DNA of 5,559 nucleotides from the NCBI GenBank assembly GCA_964646035.1, contig CAZYDJ010000156.1, positions 1 to 5,559 on the forward strand, given 5' to 3'. Below, piece after piece: positions 1 to 4,446 of this stretch. How positions within the stretch are numbered: position 1 is the stretch's first letter; every line of letters begins with the position of its first letter. The DNA is from CAYLMM01 sp964646035. GTDB taxonomy: Bacteria > Krumholzibacteriota > Krumholzibacteriia > LZORAL124-64-63. The translations under genes were made by a program, and so were the position numbers. A model generated the notes under the pieces. That model had not been told where the DNA came from and ran no database searches. It saw only the letters and a program-made list of their open reading frames with translations.

Positions 1-1068
1 GACACCGAAGTTCTTTTCGGAGTTCCCGAAGCCGCGACCATGGACTCCGACGGCACGATCTATCTGATGGACATCCAGCTCTCGACCGCGCACGTCTTCG
101 GCCCCGACGGCGAGTTCAAGGGAAACGTCGGTCGTGAGGGCGAGGGGCCGGGCGAACTGCGCGAACCCAACTCCATCTTCATGTCGCCGAGCGGCGACGT
201 CTGCTTCCTGCAGCGGATGCCGGGCACCTTCATCACGGTCACACCGGACGGCGAGCCTGCCGGATCGCAGCGTCTGAGCCTGGTCGATACCGAGGGCGGC
301 GGGATGATCAGCGCCGTCTCGGGTTTCTGCCGCAACGGCAGGATGGCGGTGTCGGGCCATGTGTTCTCGGGTTTCGACACGGCCGACGGCATCACGATGC
401 TCCATTTCCTGGGTCTTTTCGATCCTTCCGGCAACGAGATACGACGACTGGCCGAGAAAACCCGAAAGATGGATGTGAATCGCCGGCGGTTCGTCGAGCG
501 CGAGGACTTCTCGTTCGCCTTCGGCGGATTGTGGGCGATGGGACCGGACGGACGCTGCTACCTGGCCGCCGACCGCGACAACTTCGCCATCGAGGTCTAC
601 AGCCCCGAGGGCGAACTCGAGCGGATCATCTCGAGGCCCTATCAAGGCCGCAAGCGGACGCAGGAAGAGAAGGACGACATCGCAGCCGGAGTGCGGATGA
701 TAGTGGACGGCCAACGGATCCAGATCGAATGCGAGATCGAGGATCGCGATCCCTGCATCAGCTTCCTGCAGGTCGCGGACAACGGCGAACTCTGGGCCCT
801 GGGCAGCGTGGGCAGCCGGCCCGAAGAGGAAGGCGTCTACCAGGTCTGGGACGTTTTCGACACCGAGGGAATCTTCGTCCGCCAGGTCAAGCTGATGTGC
901 CCCGGCGATCCGGATCGCGACCGGATGGTGCGCGTGGACGACGACGTATTCCTGGTCATCCAAGGCTTTGACGGAGTCAGCGGCAGCATGTACGGAGGCG
1001 ACGAGGATGAGGGAGGGGACGACGAACCGCCGGTGCCCCTGGAGGTGATCTGCTACCGGGCTCGTTGA
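1..1068 (+). CDS. Six-bladed beta-propeller (NHL-like) protein, 5' end missing
   Basis: The frame is open from the first base to a TGA at 1066-1068, so 355 residues are visible and the true start lies left of the window; the ATG at 40 falls inside a propeller strand and is not a credible start. Repeated blade units are seen: an aspartate/glycine turn plus beta strand (DSDGTIYLMD, residues 15-24), then VFGPDGEFKGNVG followed by the loop REGEGPGEL (about 32-53). Later units occur near 61-84 (SPSGDV... TPDGE), 181-207 (GPDGRCYLAA, YSPEGELERI) and 257-298 (VADNGELWAL, FDTEGIFVRQ). This pattern is typical of 6-bladed beta-propeller proteins of FCB-group bacteria, which are usually exported or lipid-anchored; any signal peptide would be outside the window. 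The family gives a fold, not a function. The C-terminus has an acidic glycine-rich linker (about 331-342) before a last strand. No enzyme motif is seen. Confidence 0.85.
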   Translation, partial: DTEVLFGVPEAATMDSDGTIYLMDIQLSTAHVFGPDGEFKGNVGREGEGPGELREPNSIFMSPSGDVCFLQRMPGTFITVTPDGEPAGSQRLSLVDTEGGGMISAVSGFCRNGRMAVSGHVFSGFDTADGITMLHFLGLFDPSGNEIRRLAEKTRKMDVNRRRFVEREDFSFAFGGLWAMGPDGRCYLAADRDNFAIEVYSPEGELERIISRPYQGRKRTQEEKDDIAAGVRMIVDGQRIQIECEIEDRDPCISFLQVADNGELWALGSVGSRPEEEGVYQVWDVFDTEGIFVRQVKLMCPGDPDRDRMVRVDDDVFLVIQGFDGVSGSMYGGDEDEGGDDEPPVPLEVICYRAR

Positions 1069-1122
1069 GCCGCGACGGCAGGTGCTATGCGCGGCTGCGA
1101 AGTGCGCGCAGGTTGTGAACGA

Positions 1123-1154
1123 CGAGGCCCGGGCCCGATCAGGCCCGGGCTTCG
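1123..1154. terminator. GC-rich hairpin between convergent genes, probable terminator
   Basis: Bases 1127-1135 (gcccgggcc) pair perfectly with 1142-1150 (ggcccgggc) around a six-base loop at 1136-1141. The stem extends outward through a G-U pair and three Watson-Crick pairs to 1123/1154, giving 13 pairs. It sits between the ends of the beta-propeller gene (+) and nth (-), where a shared terminator is expected. Neither strand has a T-run after the stem, so it is not a canonical intrinsic terminator. It may instead protect 3' ends or act with Rho. The nth stop codon lies in the loop. Confidence 0.5.
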
Positions 1155-1786
1155 CAATGCCGGTAGATGGGGCAGGCGTCGCAGTCGGGCTTGCGGGCCT
1201 TGCAGATCTTGCGGCCGTGATCGATCAGCAGGTGGCCGAAGGCGACCCAGTCCTTGCGCGGGACGCATTCGTTGAGGTCGCGCTCGATCTTGACCGCGTC
1301 CTTGGGCCCGTGGCCGCTCAGTCCCAGCTTCACCGCGATGCGGCCGACGTGCGTGTCGACGACCACGCCGTCGGGCTCGTTGAAGACATTGCCCAGGACC
1401 ACGTTCGCGGTCTTGCGGCCCACGCCGGCGAGCTTGACGAACTGCTTGATGTCGCGCGGCACTTCGCCGCCGTGCTTCTCGACGATGCCGCGGCTGCAGG
1501 CGCGGATCGACTTGGCCTTGTTGCGATAGAATCCGGTGGAGCGGACGGCCTCCTCGATCTCCTCCTGGGTGGCGTCGGCCAGGGCCCGCGGGGTTGGGTA
1601 GGCCGCGAAGAGATCGGGCGTGACCATGTTCACCCGCGCGTCGGTGCATTGGGCCGAGAGGATGGTGGCGATCAGCAGCTCGAAGGCGTCGCGATGGTCG
1701 AGCGAGCAGCGGGCGTCGGGATATTCCTTGCCCAGGATGCGGATGACGTTGCGGGCGCGTCGCTTGCGGGCTGCCAAGTCGAGCAT
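1139..1786 (-). CDS. nth: Endonuclease III (DNA glycosylase/AP lyase)
   Basis: The protein has 215 residues, close to the 211 of E. coli Nth. It excises oxidised pyrimidines and cleaves the abasic site by beta-elimination in base excision repair. The helix-hairpin-helix lies at about 117-135 (LAGVGRKTANVVLG), with catalytic lysine K125 (E. coli K120). The catalytic aspartate is D144 in VVVDTHVGR (E. coli D138). The C-terminal [4Fe-4S] cluster cysteines are C195, C202, C205 and C211 in the exact C-x6-C-x2-C-x5-C spacing. The N-terminal LLIATILSAQCTD (37-49) matches the family. I chose the ATG at 1786 because AAGGAG (1792-1797, minus strand) lies five bases upstream and the N-terminus then fits family length. 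An in-frame ATG at 1906 would add 40 arginine/proline-rich residues unlike the family. The gene stands alone, converging with the beta-propeller gene. Confidence 0.97.
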   Translation of the reverse strand: MLDLAARKRRARNVIRILGKEYPDARCSLDHRDAFELLIATILSAQCTDARVNMVTPDLFAAYPTPRALADATQEEIEEAVRSTGFYRNKAKSIRACSRGIVEKHGGEVPRDIKQFVKLAGVGRKTANVVLGNVFNEPDGVVVDTHVGRIAVKLGLSGHGPKDAVKIERDLNECVPRKDWVAFGHLLIDHGRKICKARKPDCDACPIYRHCEARA

Positions 1787-1791
1787 GGGGG

Positions 1792-1797
1792 CTCCTT
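1792..1797 (-). promoter_or_regulatory. Shine-Dalgarno site of nth
   Basis: Minus-strand AAGGAG is separated by five bases (ccccc) from the ATG at 1786-1784. It decides the nth start in favour of 1786 over the in-frame upstream ATG at 1906, which has no comparable site. Confidence 0.8.
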
Positions 1798-1810
1798 CGA
1801 GATTGGAATG

Positions 1811-1859
1811 CGGTCGCGGTCGTCTCGGAGACTGCCGGCATATGCGGCCGGCGCGACCG
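1811..1859. promoter_or_regulatory. Nested inverted repeats in the nth leader region
   Basis: An outer perfect 8-base inverted repeat (CGGTCGCG at 1811-1818, CGCGACCG at 1852-1859) encloses two smaller ones: GTCTC-G-GAGAC (1822-1832) and GCCGGC-N7-GCCGGC (1834-1839 with 1847-1852). Base 1852 is shared between the outer and second inner repeat, so one pair must give way. As RNA from the nth strand this would fold as a small three-way junction ending 24 bases upstream of the start codon; as DNA it could be an operator. In GC-rich sequence such repeats arise fairly easily, so a role is only possible. Confidence 0.25.
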
Positions 1860-1929
1860 TGTCGGGGGCCGGCGGCGGTTCGGAACCGGCGAACTGCTGG
1901 TCCCATCGACGAAAACCGGACCGGTCGGC

Positions 1930-1958
1930 TTGACAGGCCGCAAGGCCGGTGCTAGCTT
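1930..1958 (+). promoter_or_regulatory. Sigma70-type promoter for tRNA-Lys
   Basis: A perfect -35 hexamer TTGACA (1930-1935), a 17-base spacer, and -10 TAGCTT (1953-1958) preceded by the extended -10 dinucleotide TG (1950-1951). The -10 matches consensus at only three of six positions, but the ideal -35, ideal spacing and TGn extension compensate. Transcription would begin near 1965, leaving a leader of about 56 bases before the tRNA. The same TGCTAG core recurs at 4392-4397 upstream of the CHAD gene. Confidence 0.7.
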
Positions 1959-1965
1959 TTGATCC

Positions 1966-2003
1966 GCTCCGAGCCGGAGAAGATATCACGGCTCCAGCCG
2001 GAG
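1966..2003 (+). repeat. Imperfect direct repeat in the tRNA leader, each unit a mini-hairpin
   Basis: GCTCCGAGCCGGAG (1966-1979) recurs as GCTCCAGCCGGAG (1991-2003), differing by one deleted G, with starts 25 bases apart. Each unit is self-complementary: CTCCG/CGGAG around three bases in the first, CTCC/GGAG around four in the second. The repeat fills most of the transcribed leader predicted for the tRNA. It could be a processing signal, a remnant of duplication, or chance in GC-rich DNA. Confidence 0.5.
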
Positions 2004-2020
2004 TGCTACAGACATCGGGT

Positions 2021-2096
<76 letters not shown>

Positions 2097-2104
2097 AAAG
2101 AAAT

Positions 2105-2139
2105 AAAAGGACTTACGGCGATTGTCGTGAGTCTTTTTT
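2105..2139. terminator. Bidirectional intrinsic terminator (tRNA-Lys / small ORF)
   Basis: The core stem is gacttacg (2110-2117) with cgtgagtc (2126-2133), eight pairs including one G-T, around an eight-base loop. On the plus strand it is followed by TTTTTTC (2134-2140), nine bases after the stem's partner of the tRNA end, making a classic Rho-independent terminator. The A-tract at 2105-2108 can pair with the T-run. On the minus strand the same stem is followed by CCTTTTATTTCTTTT, so it can also end the transcript of the small gene at 2187-2351. Confidence 0.9.
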
Positions 2140-2186
2140 CTTGTCTGAAATTCCAAGGAACTCGATCGCGATATCCCGCATCCGCC

Positions 2187-2351
2187 TCACTTCAGGTCTT
2201 CCGGCTTGCAGAGCCACTTCTTCTTGCGCGCCGCGCGACCGCATTTCGAGCAGACGTATTTCGGATCCTTGACGGCCTTGCACAGCAGCTCCATCTCGCG
2301 CACGTACTCCTCGCGCGTCCACTTGCAGAGCTCTTTCGGTTTATCACCCAA
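2187..2351 (-). CDS. Small cysteine-rich (zinc-ribbon-like) protein, 54 aa, probable TTG start
   Basis: The minus-strand frame is open from just after a TGA at 2393-2391 to a TGA at 2189-2187. No ATG or GTG occurs in it. The TTG at 2351-2349 is the best start: GGAAAGG (2365-2359) lies seven bases upstream. The 54 residues contain five cysteines: C9 in LCKW, C24, a CxxC pair C34/C37 in KYVCSKCGR, and C48 in LCKP. C34-x2-C37 with C48 and C9 could bind a zinc ion. The C-terminal half is lysine-rich. Third codon positions are mostly G or C, as in neighbouring genes, which supports real coding. From memory only, short bacterial proteins with the layout LCKW...KYVCxKCGR...LCKP exist and are uncharacterised. 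It ends 48 bases before the T-side of the terminator it shares with tRNA-Lys and is divergent from sixA. Function unknown. Confidence 0.72.
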   Translation of the reverse strand: MGDKPKELCKWTREEYVREMELLCKAVKDPKYVCSKCGRAARKKKWLCKPEDLK

Positions 2352-2542
2352 TTCGAGGCCTTTCCGGTGGCGCAGGCATTTCTGATTGCGTCAGGGGGCG
2401 CTGATGGTTGACTGTGTCATGACTCGTCCGACCCGGTGGAAATCCCGGCGGCGGCGCAAGCAGGCGCCACCGGCCGCGGGGCCGATACCAAGAAGGTAAA
2501 CGAGGTCGGCGTCTTCGCAACGGTACCCGGCCCGGATCGGCC

Positions 2543-2574
2543 CCGCGCCTCGAGCGCGGCAACTCGAGAGAAGG
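2543..2574 (+). promoter_or_regulatory. Mutually exclusive hairpins abutting the sixA ribosome-binding site
   Basis: CCGCGC (2543-2548) pairs with GCGCGG (2554-2559) around a five-base loop. Alternatively CTCGAG (2549-2554) pairs with CTCGAG (2563-2568) around eight bases. The two stems share bases 2549-2559, so they cannot coexist. The second stem ends directly before AGAAGG (2569-2574), the sixA Shine-Dalgarno. This geometry could tune translation, but both repeats are short and GC-rich, so chance is quite possible. The rest of 2394-2542, between the divergent small gene and sixA, shows no convincing promoter hexamers. Confidence 0.3.
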
Positions 2575-2583
2575 ATGACCATC

Positions 2584-3105
2584 ATGCGCGAGGCTATGCA
2601 GCTCTTTTTCCTGCGCCACGGCCGAGCGGATCGAGATCGCTACGACGGCTTCGACGACGATCTGCGCCCCTTGGTGCCGGAGGGCCGCCGCCGGTTGCGC
2701 CGGCAGGCGGAGATTCTGGCCGCGATGGGCCCGGGAATAGGAGCGGTCATCTCCAGTCCGCTGGTGCGGGCGGCGCAGACGGCTGAGATCATGGCAGACC
2801 GCCTGGGCCTGCTCGATGCCCTGTACTTCGACGATCGCCTCGGGCCGGGTTGCGGCCTGCAGAGCCTGGCCGGGATCATCGGCGGATTGGATTCGCAGCA
2901 GGAGCGGATTATGCTGGTGGGGCACGAGCCTGATTTCAGCTGGATGATCGGCGAGTTGGTCGGCGGCGCCGACGTGGTCATGAAGAAGGGAGCCCTGGCC
3001 CGGGTCGATCTTTCTCCCGGCGACGTCCTGCAGGGATCCCTGGTCTGGCTGATGCAGCCCGGGATGATGCTGGCGGGGTTTTCAGGATCCGATCAACCTC
3101 AGTAG
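2584..3105 (+). CDS. sixA: Phosphohistidine phosphatase, SixA family (histidine phosphatase superfamily)
   Basis: The protein has 173 residues; E. coli SixA has about 161. It is a cytoplasmic single-domain phosphatase using a phospho-histidine intermediate. Visible active-site parts are the RHG signature FFLRHGRAD (8-16, nucleophile H12, R11), the arginine in SSPLVRAAQTAE (58-68, R62) and the second histidine in LVGHEPD (111-117, H114). SixA of E. coli removes phosphate from histidine in signalling or phosphotransferase-type proteins; the substrate here is unknown. Three nearby ATGs compete. The one at 2575 overlaps the Shine-Dalgarno AGAAGG (2569-2574), so I chose 2584, nine bases beyond it; 2596 would also leave the RHG motif intact. 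The gene overlaps the convergent phosphofructokinase gene by 24 bp. SixA genes are often found near CHAD-domain genes, and one lies about 1.3 kb away. Confidence 0.88.
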   Translation: MREAMQLFFLRHGRADRDRYDGFDDDLRPLVPEGRRRLRRQAEILAAMGPGIGAVISSPLVRAAQTAEIMADRLGLLDALYFDDRLGPGCGLQSLAGIIGGLDSQQERIMLVGHEPDFSWMIGELVGGADVVMKKGALARVDLSPGDVLQGSLVWLMQPGMMLAGFSGSDQPQ

Positions 3106-4269
3106 TTCCGCGTTGTCCACTCCGAGACAGGTGCCCATCAGGCGCGCCGAGTCCAGCCACGGGTGGGTCAGCGGCACCAGGCGCCGATTGCCGGCCACTT
3201 CCGCCAGCGGCACCGCCACGCATTCTCCGCCCTGGATCCCGACCAGCACGTTGTACGTTCCCTCCGCCATCAATCCGGCCGCCGCGGCGCCCAGCCGGGT
3301 CGCCAGCAGACGGTCGGAGGCCGACGGCACGCCGCCTCGCTGCACGTGGCCCAGGCTGGTGACCCTCGCCTCGGTGCTCGTCAATCTCTGCAGATTGCGC
3401 GCCAGCCGGCTGGCCAGGCTTTCCTTGACCAGGCGGAATCCGCCGGGGCCCGCCGCCTCTTCGGCGCTGCTCGCCAGCTTCTGGAGCTTCTTCTCCAGCT
3501 TTTCGTTTTCCGCCTTGGCCTGCAGCTCTGCCGCTTCGGTCCGGGACTTGGCGCCCTCGGCCACGCAGACGATCGAGAAGCGTTTTCCGTAGCGGCGCTT
3601 GCGCTCGTTCAGGTAGCCGGCCACGGCGTCGATGTCGTAGGGGATTTCCGGCATCAGGATGACGTCGGCGCCGCCCGCGATGCCGGCTCCCAGGGCGATC
3701 CAGCCGGCGTTGTTTCCCATCACTTCCACTATGATGATGCGGTCGTGGCTGGTCGCGGTGGTGTGCAGCCGGTCGATGGCCTCGGTGCAGATCTGCATCG
3801 CGGTGTCGAAGCCGAAGCAGACGTCGGTGCCGGCGACGTCGTTGTCGATGGTCTTGGGCAGGGTCATCACGTTCAGGCCGCCGGCCTTGTGCAGATGGTA
3901 GGCGTTGCGCTGGGTGCCGCCGCCGCCGAGGCAGACGAGGCAATCGAAGCCCAGCTTGCGCACGTTCGCGACCGCGGTATCGGTCATGTCCAGCACCTTG
4001 CCGCCCATCGACATCTTATGCGGCTTGTCGCGCGAGGTGCCCAGGATGGTGCCCCCGAGGGTCAGCACGTTGCTGGTGTTTTCGAAATTCAGATCGATGG
4101 TGCGGTTCTCGACCAGTCCCCGGAACCCGTCCAGCACGCCGACGACCTTCATGCCGTAGTCCTGGATCGCGGCCTTGGTGATGCCGCGGATGGCCGCGTT
4201 GAGCCCCGGACAATCTCCGCCTGCGGTCAATATGCCGATGCAGCGGGCCTGGGATGGGAACGGACTCAT
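3082..4269 (-). CDS. pfkA: 6-phosphofructokinase (PfkA superfamily), probably ATP-dependent
   Basis: The 395-residue protein phosphorylates fructose 6-phosphate, the committed step of glycolysis. Motifs in order: GGDCPGLNAAIRG (17-29, nucleotide loop), LGTSRDKP (76-83), LGGGGTQRNA (114-123), PKTIDND (138-144, catalytic base D142, D144), SHDR (174-177), VEVMGNNAGW (181-190), AEG (237-239) and TSLGHVQRGG (304-313, H308 and R311 of the sugar-phosphate site). At E. coli position 104 it has glycine (G118), as ATP enzymes do, but at position 124 it has lysine (K139), as pyrophosphate enzymes and some ATP enzymes do. E. coli D103 is replaced by G117. A charged, helix-prone insertion (about 241-285, rich in E, K and A) makes it longer than the 320-residue E. 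coli enzyme. The ATG at 4269 is preceded by GGGAGA (4281-4276) at six bases. Its 3' end overlaps sixA. Confidence 0.95.
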   Translation of the reverse strand: MSPFPSQARCIGILTAGGDCPGLNAAIRGITKAAIQDYGMKVVGVLDGFRGLVENRTIDLNFENTSNVLTLGGTILGTSRDKPHKMSMGGKVLDMTDTAVANVRKLGFDCLVCLGGGGTQRNAYHLHKAGGLNVMTLPKTIDNDVAGTDVCFGFDTAMQICTEAIDRLHTTATSHDRIIIVEVMGNNAGWIALGAGIAGGADVILMPEIPYDIDAVAGYLNERKRRYGKRFSIVCVAEGAKSRTEAAELQAKAENEKLEKKLQKLASSAEEAAGPGGFRLVKESLASRLARNLQRLTSTEARVTSLGHVQRGGVPSASDRLLATRLGAAAAGLMAEGTYNVLVGIQGGECVAVPLAEVAGNRRLVPLTHPWLDSARLMGTCLGVDNAELLRLIGS

Positions 4270-4330
4270 TGCAGGTCTCCCGGATCGGGGTCACGATGGC
4301 GCGCGGAATCACCGCCCGGCTTGTCCGCTG

Positions 4331-4350
4331 CCATATTAACCATAAATATC
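4331..4350 (-). promoter_or_regulatory. AT-rich island with inverted repeat, probable pfkA promoter/operator
   Basis: Within very GC-rich DNA, 4333-4349 is almost entirely A/T and contains the perfect inverted repeat ATATT (4333-4337) - N7 - AATAT (4345-4349). On the minus strand TAATAT (4338-4333) is a good -10 hexamer lying about 64 bases upstream of the pfkA ATG, but no good -35 is seen 16-18 bases before it. The repeat could bind a regulator of the gene or of the divergent CHAD gene. Confidence 0.4.
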
Positions 4351-4391
4351 ACCCGGCGCCTATCCTGGGCCGCGGTTCGGCGCCGCGGTCG

Positions 4392-4400
4392 TGCTAGTAT
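4392..4400 (+). promoter_or_regulatory. Extended -10 promoter element for the CHAD gene
   Basis: TGCTAGTAT contains TGn followed by TAGTAT (4395-4400), four of six matches to the -10 consensus. It shares the TGCTAG core with the tRNA-Lys promoter at 1950-1955. No convincing -35 is found 17 bases upstream (gcggtt). Transcription would start near 4407, about 40 bases before the ATG at 4447. Because the element overlaps the in-frame ATG at 4399, it argues against that longer start. Confidence 0.4.
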
Positions 4401-4446
4401 GAGAGCAAGTGGAATTGCAGCGGCGGCCCTCGTCCGGGAATCTGGA

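Noticed and set aside
1065..1091. TTGAGC ... TATGCG as a promoter just after the beta-propeller gene
   Set aside because: Spacing is only 15 bases, the hexamers are poor, and no plus-strand gene follows; only nth lies downstream, on the opposite strand.
1082..1933. A 283-codon plus-strand ORF antisense to nth
   Set aside because: nth on the other strand is certain from catalytic and Fe-S residues. The antisense product is low-complexity Ala/Val/Asp/Gly-rich, has no domain signature, and such frames arise routinely opposite GC-rich genes.
2113..2322. A 69-codon ATG-started minus-strand ORF over the small cysteine-rich gene
   Set aside because: It runs through the terminator hairpin and lacks a Shine-Dalgarno and family-like pattern; the overlapping TTG-started frame has better signals.
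2408..2436. TTGACT at 2408 as the -35 of a sixA promoter
   Set aside because: The position 17 bases downstream reads acccgg, with no -10 resemblance at neighbouring spacings.
2436..2786. A plus-strand ORF of 116 codons entering sixA in another frame
   Set aside because: Low-complexity shadow; the sixA frame has the RHG signature and a well-placed ribosome-binding site.
2978..3943. A 321-codon minus-strand ORF in a second frame of the phosphofructokinase gene
   Set aside because: Arg/Pro/Gly-rich frame-shift shadow of pfkA, whose own frame holds all expected motifs without interruption.
4399..4446. In-frame ATG at 4399 as start of the CHAD protein
   Set aside because: No Shine-Dalgarno precedes it, it overlaps a -10-like element, and the extra 16 residues do not resemble the family.
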